Source: Massospora cicadina
Lineage: Eukaryota > Entomophthoromycota > Entomophthoromycetes > Entomophthorales > Entomophthoraceae
Length of the DNA: 64,000 nucleotides
Assembly: GCA_022478985.1 (NCBI GenBank)
Contig: JAKSZP010009595.1
Coordinates: forward strand, 1 to 64,000
Direction of reading: 5' to 3'
Positions 31,200 through 42,352 of the stretch are shown one piece after another (within the stretch, counting starts at the first letter, position 1; each line of letters opens with the position of its first letter). The notes below the pieces were generated by a model. The model had not been told where the DNA came from. It was given only the letters and a program-made list of their open reading frames with translations, and made no database searches. Made by a program: the position numbers and the translations under genes.

Positions 31200-32157
31200 T
31201 GTTAGAATTTCAGATGATCATATAATCCAACCTTTTAACTGATTAATAGATTCAACGATTAGGTTATAACTTTATAGGATTGGCAACAGTAGACAATTGA
31301 TGGGATTATTGTCAGGCATCATGACCAATGATATTAGAGGTCGCCAACTAATGAATTATCATTGGGCAACATCACCGATGATATTTGAGGCCGCCAACTG
31401 ATGAGATCATTGTCAGTCATCATCCCTGATGAAATAAAGCAATAATTCAATATGGGAACAACACCCAATAGTCAAATTGTAGGTAATTGTTCAAAGAGGA
31501 ATAAATTGGAGTTTTCAAAAACTACCAAAGCGTTTGAATGCCAGAGGAAGAGTAGAATCATCATCAGCCAAAACAATTGGTTTTTAGTCCCTAATACCTA
31601 TTGTTTGGTCGCCAAACACCCAATGATTACAATGCTTAAGAAACTTAAGGCAATGGTACCTAATGAGATTTGGTGCCTAACACTTGAGGGTCAAATCAGT
31701 ATAGGAGCACAAATAATTCCCTGTAGACAGCTGAGATGTTGTGTGCCAATTTTTAATTATATAAACACCAAATAATTCCTAATTGAAGCAGATTAAAATT
31801 TGATAAAACTAAGTTATTATACATTGGTTGTTTAACATTACTATTAAGAGAAGAATGCAAGGATTAGATATCCTTAGGTTGTTACTATCAAAATCTCCAC
31901 TTGGCTCTGCGTGAAGATAATAGGGAAAGTGTTCCCTACCAGTAAAGAATATCTTTAAAAGGAAAAAGCACCAGTTTGGCGTTGGACTTTTCACTCAACG
32001 TGGCTTTTTCAAAATCAACAATAATAATAGTCTTCATATTATTATTGTCCCTGTTAATTAATTTTACAATCAAACAATTAACGCAAGAATCCACAAATCT
32101 GTGCAGTTGAAATCTAGGGCCAGAAGCTAGCAACCAACCAGCGCCCAGATTTTAACA
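31200..32157 (+). repeat. G5 3' LTR
   Basis: 958 bp, collinear with 26591-27545, ending TTTTAACA and followed by the duplication CCCCT at 32158-32162. Confidence 0.9.
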
Positions 32158-32402
32158 CCCCTACTCTCAGCTTTTGTATGCTTCTACAACAAATATGCAA
32201 ATGACACAAAGCCTGTGCCTGATAAAGCGCCACGTGACCCTCCCTCCCCTTCTGCCATGGTGTTTGTGGCACTCTGTTCCCTACTTGGTTGGAGGTTTTA
32301 TTTTTTTAACTTGTCTTGTCACCCATTTTGGGATTTATTGCTTTGAATTGGTAATGTCCAGCCTGGCTGGAGTGCCTCAGATAAATTTAAAATAAAAAAA
32401 TA

Positions 32403-32567
32403 AAAAGTTTTCAGCATCTTCCTGTTTAGAATACCAAAGCGAAATTGTTACCAGTTGGTATGAATGAATTCAACTGGAGAGCTGTCTATATACAGCTATC
32501 ACCACACCCTTATCTTCAATAAAGTCATTATTAAATGTTTCTGTTCAATAAACTCTAAAGGTTTACA
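32403..32567 (+). repeat. G4 5' LTR, right part
   Basis: CTTATCTTCAATAAAGTCA (32510-32528) matches 43447-43465 in the 3' LTR. AATAAA here is the probable polyadenylation signal. Two palindromes (CCAGTTGG...CAACTGG and AGCTGTCTATATACAGCT) lie just upstream. It ends GGTTTACA. Confidence 0.65.
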
Positions 32568-32569
32568 TT

Positions 32570-32584
32570 TGGCGCTCGCTGCAG
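32570..32584 (+). promoter_or_regulatory. G4 primer-binding site
   Basis: TGGCGCTCGCTGCAG, two bases after the LTR end, is a variant of TGGTGCTCACTACAG in G1 and G5. Confidence 0.6.
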
Positions 32585-32599
32585 TTGTAATTGACTTTT

Positions 32600-32977
32600 C
32601 AGGCCAAATAGCACTTAAAAGCTATCAGCATTAATTCTTATAAGAACAAACTTCAAATGCTGTGGAGTGAACTGGAGATGTGAATAAGAATACTTTGATT
32701 CTGGCATCACAATCCAATCTGACTACCTTAGAAAGATCGGTTATGAAAGAAGATGAGGAAATAGAACAGGTCAATAATGTCAATATGCAAATTATGGAAA
32801 AATTTTCTCCTTGAAGAGGAAGGAGACTGAAGTAAACAAGGAATTAACGTTCCAGCAAAATGCTTGAGAATCAGACAAAGAAAAGTTCCATCAGCTCCAG
32901 AAAAATGTAAAGCAGATATAAAAGAGGTTACAAGGCATTGAAAATATAATTGCAACTCCGCTCAGATGTAGGCTGAT
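32600..32977 (+). pseudogene. G4 gag, N-terminal part
   Basis: Broken frames after the primer-binding site are rich in Lys, Glu and Gln, comparable with the coiled-coil N-terminus of G5 gag. The segment stops at 32977, where LINE L1 inserted; TTAGCTGACAAAAATCTA at 32978-32995 is the left target duplication. Confidence 0.4.
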
Positions 32978-33059
32978 TTAGCTGACAAAAATCTATTTAA
33001 AATTTTAAATTTAATTTGGGAAGGCCAACCATGGGACGGACACTTCCAATAAAAACCTA

Positions 33060-34500
33060 CTACCAACTACCAAACCCAAGAAAAATGAGAGGATGTCCAT
33101 AGGACCCAAAGCTACCTCCTGTTGCCAGCAGGACTGCCAGTGTGAAGAAGAGGGGGAGTGACAGGGGATCCTGGCTAAACTGAACACAAGTGAAGGAAAA
33201 AATCATATGAGAGGGACCAGATGGGGAACCAGGACGACACCAACTGGCGTTGGTGGGATGGCAGGTGGCCAAACAACAAAGCCTGGAAGTTATCTGCAAG
33301 GTTGGAATGGAAGCGACGCACAGCTTCATGGAGGGTTGGGGTAGCGCCAGAGAGCGCATCAATGACAATAGTGTGGATCATCCATTGCGCTATTGCAATA
33401 ACTTTGGCGTGGAGCGATGGGTGGATAGGGAGTTCATGGAAAAGGCAAAGATGTTATTAGGTACGATGAAAGCCTGTACAAGCTCCTGGCAAAAGAGGCG
33501 CATAACATTCCACCTGGTCGCCTGTGATTCTAGGAAATCTTCCAAGCAATAGACTAATGTCCTGTATTGACCGCATACAATGCATGAAGAATGAGAGGCA
33601 TTGGACCGCTCAGCAGTCTGCTACACCTTTCTCAGGCATCTCCACACATGGGCGCAAATTTGAGGTTATAAAAGAGGATGATGTATGTACATCCAAATGT
33701 CCTTATGGGTCTCCAAAGAGTACGAGATGTCAAGCTTGTCAAGGTAGTCCACATGGGCAATGAGGTGTGGACGTTGGGGTACCAGGTTGTTTATATCAAC
33801 TTGCCCCAGACTTCTTGTTTGAAACGGGGAGTAGGAAGACCCCTCTGGGCGGTGTGTCCACTGATACTGATTCTTCACTCAGCGCTCCACATGGAAAGGA
33901 GAATGCATTTAAAGTGGGCTGGAATCCCATGCAGGCCCGCAGCAGAAGGATGAGAGGCAAGATAGAATAACAGAGAATAGGGTGTGTAGGATTGTGGAGG
34001 CCAAGGGCAAAGGAAAAGTTGGAGCGGACCACGCGTAACCAGTGGTTTTCAAGGGGTGTGGGGTTGATGACCAAAGTGACTCTGGTGCCAAGTATTTTGG
34101 CAGCATGGGCCTCAAAGTTGAGCAGGTTCATACCACCACTATGGTGAGGGCCAAACATGACATCCAGGTGCACAGGGGTAGGGCGGCTTAAACAAAGCAA
34201 CCCTTGTAGGAGGGCGTACAAAGAGTTGAAGAAAGTGGGGGAAAAGGTGATAACGTGGGCACAAACCAGACTTTGGACAGGAGCATAGAGGCGACAAGCA
34301 CCACTCGCCTGGGAGGGTAGTCTAGTGAGCTCTTTAGGGAAGCTATGCACTTTGTGCCATTGTCAAGAATGTGGTGCTCCATTATCAATAAGGCGTACCC
34401 TCCCACCTCCAACCACTCCCACAAATGGCGCACTAGACCAGCAGTGGGTTTTGGCACGAAATGGAGCACAAGTGGGGCAGTATGGGATGGCTGGGGAAAG
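33060..34500 (-). pseudogene. L1 ORF2 C-terminal region
   Basis: Frames 33796-34350 and 33175-33381 match L3: VMFGPHHSGGMNLLNFEAHA against VMFGPHHQGGMGLLDFKARA-type text, and TIVIDALSGATPTLHEAVRR, then QRQLVSSWFPIW at the end. The role of this region in LINE proteins is poorly known; it usually includes a CCHC motif thought to bind nucleic acid, which is not readable here. Confidence 0.7.
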
Positions 34501-34532
34501 CGAAATTGTGAGCTAGCTGCTGAAGCAGGTAA

Positions 34533-35367
34533 TTAATGGGGTTCTAGTGACCAGTGGGCCTGGTACCAGCCGAGGAGAATGATTTTTGTTTTGTAGGCAT
34601 TAAGTGCAGCGTTACTGACTTTGGAGTAATCATGGATAGTTGCCTCCACCGTGAATGCATCTTGGTTGTTAGACACCCCAACCACACAATCTTCAGCAAA
34701 TGACAGCATCTTAACTGGTGCTTGGCTTTGCACATGGACACCAGTAAGATGGTCATTTACATTGCGTAAAAGTGGGTTGAGGCTGAAGTTGTACAAGAGT
34801 GGGCTTAAAGGGTCCCCTTGGCGGAGACCCCTTTGAGGGTGAATTACATTAGTGAGGAATTCTGGGCCACGCACATCCATTGTGGCGGATTCCATAGCAA
34901 CATCACCCAATTAATGAACCAATGGGGGAGGTGGAACTTGTGGAGGCAGGCTTTGAGGTAGTCCCAGTTGGCCCTATCATAAGCTTTCTGCTTGCCTTTG
35001 AACACATGCGCCCCAGTAGCTGGGAAAGGGCAGATGTTGGCTACGGTGTGTATATTGTCCCATATTGACCGCTGGGGATAAAACTGAATTGTTCAGAGGA
35101 GATTACATCAGAGGCAACTTTCCCTAGTCGGTTGGCCACAATTTTTAGTAAATAATTTAGTATCTGTATTAATAAGTAATATGGGGCGCCAGTTGGCCAA
35201 GTCAGCTTATCCCCTTTCTTATACAGCATTATCATGTATGCCACTTGGCCCCCAGGAAGGAGGCGCGTTTTTAACAGACACTTGTTCATTGAGGCAAGCA
35301 ACAAAGAGAAGAAATAACTAAAATATTTCTTATAGAACTCATATGAAATCCCATTAAACCTGGGCAC
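34533..35367 (-). pseudogene. L1 reverse transcriptase
   Basis: GISYEFYKKYFS and LYKKGDKL (35041-35367 frame) are RT blocks 1-2. In the frame 34533-34910, PQRGLRQGDPLSPLLYNFSL and MLSFAEDCVVGVSNN carry the LINE RT palm; the usual FADD reads FAED here, losing the first catalytic Asp. LNAYKTKIILLG is the next block. The RT of a LINE copies its RNA directly at the nicked target. Confidence 0.8.
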
Positions 35368-35432
35368 TTTCTATGCAGTGCACCACAAACGGCATACCAG
35401 AGTTCATCCCATGTAATTAAATTCATCAACTT

Positions 35433-37375
35433 AAGTCTGAAGTGTCCCTACACTCAAAAAACTCTCTTTCCGCTCAGTGTAACTTTCCAAGAAATTTACA
35501 CAGTTAATTAAAAAGTAAATTTTAATTGCCTGCCATAGTTTCGCTCTGATGTCATTGAATTCTCCACCGGCTGCCCCAGTGTGGGGCAGTGGCTAAACTT
35601 CCCCCACCATTTTCCATATGACAGGAAAAAGTGCTCGGACTGGCTTACCCAGTCACACCAAACCCTGGGATTATTCGTTCCTCCCAAGGATCTCGATGCC
35701 CACCTCGCTCAAACCCAAGTGGTACCCCATTGCCCCCTGGTGCTCCCCTGGAGCAACATGCATTTTGGCATTTGGGTCGACTATGGGAAACTTTTTCCCT
35801 ACCACGACCAAGCCATTATTGAAATGGCTCAGGAGGTGATGCGTCCTACCAGTTACATTGACTTCTGCCCCATATAAGGGGTATTTTGATATTGGCTTCA
35901 CATGTGAAGCCAATGCTTTCATAGTGGCAACTGTGCCCCTGGTTTTCCAGGGTACCCCTCTCCCCACAACTCGGACCTGGCTCCCAGCAGATACCACTTT
36001 GGTGTAATTCGCTGGTTTGCCCACCCACCTTCCCCTGAAGAGCTCCACTAGAAGCTGATGGAAGTTTTGGAAGCCTATGGCTCCAACCCCATCCTGAAAT
36101 TTGTGGTCCCAAATGGGGCCACACGCCAAGCTGGCCTCAGGAATATACCACAATCAGCCCTGATTTAAATAAACTTGTTCTATCAATCCCCCACACCGTT
36201 ATCTCCTCCACCGCTGACCAACCATTCTGGGCCCGCGTCATGGGTGGACAGACAATATATCCAATATGTTTTGAGTTAGACAACTAGAAATGCAAATGCT
36301 CATCCCTAGATGCTTCTGACGGCGTTGTTTTCTTGTCCGCTGGCATCCATTCCACTGCCCATCCCACGCCACCTTTGGTATGGGGCGAAATCCTACCTCC
36401 CCTCCCCCAAAGCCTGTTGCTGCAGCTGCACCTGCAGCCACCAATCATCCTCCTCCTCACCTCAGTTCCATGAACGCTCTATCCAATAAAACACAAGATT
36501 GGACCACAGTTCAATCCCATGCATCCCCCAACAAACCAATCAAACCACAGGAATATGCTGACTCCCCAATTCAAGTCAACCAAAATCCTTGGGACTTATT
36601 GGCCAAAGTCAATGAGTCTGGGAATTGAATTGAAAACTGCAATATACAAGTTGAGCAGTTTGTATATATCAATGATATCAAGGAATTACCCCTTGCTTAT
36701 ATGCCCCCCAGCAAAACGCTGAAACGTTCTGCAGTGACCACCAGCTGGCGGTTGAAGCAATGACCAAACCAGATTGTTGCCCTTTCCGCAAAGCTTCCAC
36801 CAAATCAGTGGCGATGTTCACAGAAGGAATCCCTCCTCCCAATATTCCCTCCAAAGCCAATAAGGTACAAAAAGATATACTGATCAAAGCCCACAAAGAA
36901 GCCAAATGATGCCATCCAACACATGGCGGAAGTAGCGCAGAATCCCAAATCAAAGATTACCCCCAACAATATCACCACGTTCAAAAAACTACCTGATGCA
37001 CGCATTAAAGCGGAATTAACTTTAACAAATTACATCAGAACCCTTATATATAGCAGATGCCTTAATACCACACAGAATTTTGAAAATATAGCTCCACATC
37101 CCACTGACGCCCCAATGCCCCTGCTCTCCACTGTAGCCTGTGCCATGCTTTGAAATGAAGATGTTATCGAGGATGAGCCCCCTGACCCCCCTCCCCTTCC
37201 TCCATGGAGGGATAAGCGGTTTCCGCTGTCCCACCTGGTTTGTTGAGTTTGCGTTATGTATGTGTGTCATCCTCTCATTTTGGGCATTTCATTCATTTTA
37301 TTTGGTGAGGATTTATTTTAGGTATTAAGTTTTGGTAATGTCCATCTCCTGGTCGGTTTACCTCGGTTAAATAAA
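35433..37375 (+). mobile_element. H4: half-LINE inserted in L1
   Basis: Orientation is opposite to L1. TAAATTCATCAACTT (35418-35432) and TAAATTCATTAACTT (37376-37390) agree at 14 of 15 bases, a target duplication. L2 at about 55033-55095 shows the same L1 region without the insert (CCCACAAAATTAAATATAATAAA then TTGGGTATCATG), an empty-site check. Coding pieces: PPKDLDAHLAQTQVVPHCPL and FGIWVDYGKLFPYHDQAIIE (35685-35830), FDIGFTCEA, PNGATRQAG, a zinc knuckle with Cys changed (YPICFELDN), DARIKAELTLTNYIR and HPTDAPMPLLSTVACAM. Tail: CCATCTCCTGGTCGG...GGTTAAATAAATAAA. Confidence 0.85.
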
Positions 37376-37383
37376 TAAATTCA

Positions 37384-38460
37384 TTAACTTTGGGTATCAG
37401 GAAACGGTGTGGATATGTGCACCATCAAGAAACCCATCAGTTTTGGCCAGTTTGACTGGATCAGATTAATATAATTTGGAGTAAGAGCTTTGAACTTTGA
37501 TTGACATTTTGGCTGGAGTTTCTGTGATGGATGGTCCAGCCGCCTCACCTGTGTGTGGGCCAAACTCTGTTGCAGTGTGAAGAATTTGTGGAAAAAATAG
37601 GCAGAGCACGCGTCATCCACTGTTATATTTTTTGCCTTGAACTGAACACAAATGCGATGTTTGTGTTGTCTTACCAGTGCGTTGAGAGAAGCAGACACTT
37701 CTGCCCGCTTATGACCATAAGATGGGCTGTAGACTGCAGCAGGGTCATATTACACCAGGTGGTCCAATTCTGCAAGTGTGCATTTAATGACCACTGATGC
37801 AGACCATAAGTGACGTGATGAGAAGTTTCATGCCTGAAGGATGGTGTTCGCTTTAAAGGTTGACCAGGTAGAAGTGGGTCCACAAAGAACAATGTGGTGA
37901 ACTCTGGTTCCAAAGTTGTGGCGTCCACCCATGAGGAAAACCTGGGAAACGCGATTTTAGCTGGACAAAGTTTGCACCATTTTGGCACATGTGCCGCTGT
38001 GTATGACAAAGTGATGGGAATTGACACCATCCTATGGCTGAAGAAATCGATTTTTGTCATCATAAAGTGTGCAATCTGGGGCTGAAAGTTCAATGGGGCA
38101 AAAATAAGGTCAATGCAGGACATAGACCTCAGCTGACCGTTGTGCACATGGGGGCAAAACATGTTGAGAAGCAGCGGTGCATATCTGAGGAGGGTATCAA
38201 AAAACCCCAAGGTGGCTTTTAAAATTCAGAGTTTGACATGCTCCTGCAGGGGGTAGTCATTGAAGGCCAGTAGTCAGTGGCCGGGTTGACCCAGCAGTAC
38301 AGGTCACTCACCACAAACGGATCAGGTAAAAGTGGGAGGGAAGTTACGGCCAAGGGGAATTCCCAGCGATCCTGCATACATATTGGCATAAATATTAACA
38401 ATAGCGTGCACTTCATCATCCCATGAAAAGGACATGACCAGCACACATCCATTAAGGTAT
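37384..38460 (-). pseudogene. L1 endonuclease and linker
   Basis: In the frame 37671-38210, HVHNGQLRSMSCIDLIFAP matches the L3 text around HIHNGQLRSMTCITLF, and FFSHRMVSIPI stands for the SDHxxV catalytic His box of apurinic-type endonucleases. CYWVNPATDYWPS (about 38270) matches NCWLTSPTDRWP of L3, part of the GDxN region. The enzyme would nick target DNA. Stops and frame changes are frequent. Confidence 0.65.
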
Positions 38461-39099
38461 GAATTGTTAGAAATATATAAAACTATGGGTCATATGTATA
38501 ATCACTCCACAGTTCAGTGACCAAAAGGAAATGGATGGGAAAAGCATGGTTGCCCATGTTTCCTTGGCACCATGTGGACAGTGGGACTCCTGAATGGCCA
38601 GGATGTCCACAGGTAAATTATTATTAAAAACTCAGTTTCCTAGCCCAGGGACAATGAGGCCTTGAGTCCAGCAATATTCAACATCCCTATTGTGAAAGAT
38701 CCCCCCATTGAACCTTAGGTGCAATGGGAAGGGCCTCTTGCCCTTCCTGTGCTGCTTTTCAAGGTTTCTCAACTGCCTTGAATTGCACACAGGTCACCGG
38801 GGGTTTGTAATTGCCCATAGGGATTGCCTTCGCTGTGGGTTTATTGTCAGAATTGGGGTTTTTTGCTTTGGGTCGACCTTTCAATTTCCTGTGCTCCTGC
38901 GTTGCACCATTGGAGTTCAACAAAAAGATTGTGGAGAATTGGTTGGTAGAATCGCTTTTGATCAGTGCTTGGTAATTTTTCTTGGCTAAATCTGACTCAT
39001 CTATCTGGTCCGCAGGTTGGAGGTCCCAATCTGATTAGTGAGTGGATTCTTGAGCCGCTTCAGCTGTGAATGACTCGATGTCATCCTGGGTCTGGGCAG

Positions 39100-40186
39100 G
39101 CAGGATCACAGATATGGCTGTAGCCGCTGCCTTGGCCACTGCTCTATGGGCCTGTTTGGCCTTTTGCATTCTTGCAGGGAAATGGGTTTTACCTGAATGT
39201 AATACCCCTGTGCACCTGAAGGGATTGCAGCATCAGAGTCAATGACTGGTTTGTAATGGGAGTCAGCACTTCCCATTGCGTCAGGAAGTATCTCATTCCA
39301 TGCAATGCCATCTTTGGAGGGAAAGGTGTGCCTTATAGACAAAAGCACAACAGAAGGTGCAGGTAGGGGATGAATTATCCACTGTAACGCAGAATGGGCG
39401 GGATACTTGCCCATCAATATTGAGCACTGCAGTGTGTGGAATTTGAGACAAGTCTTCCAATATGACCACAGATGGGGTGATCACTACAATCTCTTTGCCC
39501 ATGCTAAGCTCTGGCATAAGCATGAAGTGCTGAATTTTGAAAGAGCGTAATTCCCCGTAACTTTTTAATCTGTCCAAGATGCAACATTTGTGTACTGTAC
39601 GTTTCACATAGTGGGAAGGAAGTCAAAAGTAACAAAAATTTGGTTAGATTTGGTCCATCAAGTGCACTTCATTTTAACCACCCGTTGACCATCCAGGAGA
39701 TCTACCACCACACGCACCTGTTCAGCTTTGTCTGCTGCTTGTATGGTTTCAAACTAAGGTCTAGCCAACCCTGGGTCATAGAATGAGGTGCTACATACAT
39801 GACAAATGGAAAGTGTTTGTGTACATTGATAAAGAACTTTTCCCACAATGCCTTTAAAACAATATCCAAAAAAAACTTGAAGACCATGATCCACTGACGG
39901 CGGGGGCTGGTAATGTGGAGTTTTGATTTATTCGTTGCATTTGGTTTGCCAAGCTAAAATCTCTGGTGAGATATTCAATGCTGCTTTCTTAGTTTGGTCC
40001 TGGACATCAGTGTCGCTGGGGCGTTTCCTAACTTTGGATGGTGTGAAGACCGTTCCTGTGCCCTTTACAACGCGCCCAACCTCTACCCAACATTGGATGC
40101 ACACTAATCTCCTCAAAGAGGTTATCAAACTTACCTAGTCTTAAATTAGATAAGTTGCAATTTGTAGTTGCAACGAGAAAGAAAAG
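39100..40186 (-). pseudogene. L1 ORF1 and 5' region
   Basis: LKALWEKFFINVHKHFPFVM and YVAPHSMTQGWLDLSL (39702-39887 frame) match L3 ORF1. PELSMGKEIVVITPS and CTFCCAFVYKAHLS (39293-39607 frame) are the middle part and the damaged CCHC knuckle. GAQGYYIQVKPISLQE (about 39200) is the C-terminal part. The 5' leader matches L3 over CTTTCTCGTTGCAA. ORF1 proteins bind the LINE RNA. Confidence 0.7.
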
Positions 40187-40204
40187 TTAGCTAACAACAA
40201 TCTA

Positions 40205-41165
40205 GATGAGAAAAGATCTGTTGGAAAATTACAGCCCTAAGAAATATGCCTGGGGTTTTTCAGCTCTTTTGAAGATGACTCTCATTGGTACCCCAGTGGT
40301 TAATAGGGTTATTCGTCAAGTACCTCCTGTCACAGTAGTGACTGAAGAATTTTAAATATTCAAAAAACTACCTATTTACACTGGGATAACGCCCAAGCCT
40401 GTTTCTGTTTTTTGAAATGACAATGTCCAAATATGGTGACCATTATAAAGCAGTAAATGTTTTAAAATGTTAGATAATATTTGTCATAAACCGGTTTTGC
40501 CACACCTAAATGAGATAAATTGAACGTAAAAAGAAACAAAAGAAGATATTAAATATGAGTACAATAGCCCTTAAATGGATGGCTAGCTTCAAACAGGAGT
40601 TAATGGTATAAAGTGTAATAAGGACGAGACCTTAGCCACTTTTGCTGATCATTTTAACAAGAAGCGCAAATACTGACTGGTGATAAAGTTCTATCAAGCT
40701 TTGACTCTCATATTGTCATGCATATGGCGCTTAGGCCTTAACAAGATCTGCATTAAGCCAGGATTTTGGTGCTAGCAACTAAAACTTCCTTTTCACACAT
40801 GGTGGAGTATCTGAAAATGTTAGGCTTAACATTTAATGCACCTAATCAAAATCTTATATTTTTCTCAACAATGAGGTTCAGAATATGGGAAAATCAGTTT
40901 GACTAAAAAATATTTATAAAACTAAGTACATTAAGTAAAATACTCAATGTATTAAAGTGTATAGACAAATCTCAGAACTGCAGTCATAGATTTATTATAG
41001 CTAGACATTTTGCCTCTCATTGTCATGGAAAGAAGCCTAAAAATCATGTGAATCTTATCATGCCTCAAGTGAAAGAAGACGTCAAGTAGTCAGGAAAAAA
41101 TTTAGCAGTCCATATATGGAATAATAGTACTTCAGAAAATCCCATTTCACCATACATTTAACAAA
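40205..41165 (+). pseudogene. G4 gag, C-terminal part
   Basis: It resumes after L1. YTGITPKPVSVF, PVLPHLNEIN and DETLATFADHFN (40375-40665) align with the G5 capsid region (FTGITPLHF, LVLPHLNGDN, NLASFANWF). Near 41008, ARHFASHCHGKKPKNHV resembles the second half of a CCHC knuckle (GH-x4-C replaced by SHCHGKK). It is heavily stopped, older than the G5 copy. Confidence 0.6.
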
Positions 41166-42352
41166 AGAAATTAGACATTTAAGCCTCATTTGTGGAAAAT
41201 CCTGTGGAGGATCCACTGTTTCAAGTTATATATCAATCTATAAATGCTGAAACAAGTGAGAAAGCAAAAACGAAAATCATTGATCTGGTAATAGGCAAAA
41301 TGGTTTCTTGGACATATGCTAGTCAACTGGTTAAAATGGCTCAAAATGCCAAAAACATAGACAATTTGCTTTAGGTGAAGCTTTATGATACCAAAGTTTC
41401 CATTATATTTAAAAAATCAAGTAATCATTTCCAGATCTTTCAGCACAATTGATTTAGACGCTAGGCTCATCAAGTAATGCCAATAGTTAATCAAATGAAG
41501 AAAAACAATCAATTTGTTTACAAGAAATGGCAATTAGCAATAAGGTCACTTATTTTGTAAATGGGGGAATGATTGCCATACTCAACATATGAGTAAAAAA
41601 ATAGGATCTTTCAAAGTTATTGATATGTTATGCCATTCAAAATTTATTGCCAAGTCTGTGATAGACAAATTTACAAAAGAATAGTAACGGTCATATTGTT
41701 GATAAGGTCCACAGTAAATACTTAAATTATTGGATTTAATAAAAAGATAGAAAAAATATCATAAGAAATATTATAATTTAGGATATATAGGGAGTGTACC
41801 TAAAAAAGAAATATCAAAAAATATATATAATTAAGATCAATTTTAATTCTTCCACATGCTTGTGTATTGGGATGTGTTCCCATTTCCAGTGTTAAGGAGA
41901 AAAGGGGTGAACTACTGATTAAGTGAAGAGATTAAGTGAGTGTGGTTGATTTTCATGATTAATTTTTGGTAAAACTCATGCCCATTGTTGTTGTGAGTCA
42001 TAAAGAAATTATAATACCACACTTTATTATTTGTGAGATCCCCTGGGGGAAAACAGGCATTCAGGGATTTACAATCAGCAAGTATGATTGATAAATCTTG
42101 GTGCAGAATGTAGCTGTGAGGACTGTGCTCATGTGAGATAGCATTAACTTTAGAAAAAGAAGATAATGATGAACTATGCTGCCAAGAATGGCCTTGAGAA
42201 GAAGCATTGAGCAAGGGGAAAGATCTTGCTCTGCTGAATTTGATTTTGAAATGTTGGCTGAGTCATGCCATGGAATGAAGCGACATCTACCTCCAAAACA
42301 CAATCTTTACTGGGTTAATCTGGTCAATCAAGGGCTATGTCAGATTCTAGAA
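41166..42352 (+). other. G4 pol remnant and long post-integrase spacer
   Basis: No protease or RT can be read; only about 400 bp separate gag from the integrase C-terminus. GTCCACAGTAAATACTTAAATTATTGG (41709-41735) aligns with the G5 end GTCCACACAATATACTTAAAGTATTGG, confirming the integrase tail. A further 600 bp before the 3' LTR has no protein I know (a 115-codon frame at 42176-42523 runs into the LTR). GGAGAAAAGGGGTGAA (41894-41909) is purine-rich. Confidence 0.45.

Larger units (their letters stand above)
26591..32157 (+). mobile_element. G5: LTR retrotransposon with 5-bp target duplication CCCCT
   Basis: The LTRs are 26591-27545 (955 bp) and 31200-32157 (958 bp), starting TGTTAGAATTTCAGATGA and ending CAGATTTTAACA. 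CCCCT at 26586-26590 and 32158-32162 is a perfect duplication inside half-LINE H3. The primer-binding site, gag, short RT and integrase C-terminal remnants are present, but most of pol is missing. High similarity of the LTRs makes it one of the younger insertions here. With most of pol gone it could move only with help. Confidence 0.9.
24943..32402 (+). mobile_element. H3: half-LINE, split by LTR element G5
   Basis: Left part 24943-26590, right part 32163-32402. The joined protein region keeps FIDFRPFKGYFDIEF (about 25320), HLPPQILYVEFMSELLDYGT (about 25495) and an intact CCHC knuckle, CPLCFELDHFKRSC at 25728-25769 (C-x2-C-x4-H-x4-C). The C-terminal half decays. The break falls in the family signature DASTP|LLSAF. 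The tail at about 32356-32402 is GTCCAGCCTGGCTGG...CCTCAGATAAATTTAAAATAAA. AAAGTTTT lies on both sides (24928; 32404), a probable diverged target duplication. Confidence 0.75.
32996..40186 (-). mobile_element. L1: minus-strand LINE, nearly full length, split by H4
   Basis: The element reads right to left: 5' end near 40186 (complement has CTTTTCTTTCTCGTTGCAA, matching the L3 start), ORF1 (about 40100-39100), endonuclease (about 38460-37400), RT (35367-34533), C-terminal domain (34500-33060), tail near 33050-32996. Flanks TTAGCTGACAAAAATCTA (32978-32995) and TTAGCTAACAACAATCTA (40187-40204) agree at 16 of 18 bases, an aged target duplication in G4 gag. Without H4 it is about 5.25 kb, the same as L3. 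Many stops. Confidence 0.85.

Noticed and set aside
33796..34350. 184-residue minus frame as a host gene
   Set aside because: It matches the L3 C-terminal region and is part of LINE L1.
41889..41909. Purine tract GGAGAAAAGGGGTGAA as the immediate border of the G4 3' LTR
   Set aside because: LTR similarity begins only at about 42353; the intervening 440 bp have no counterpart before the 5' LTR.
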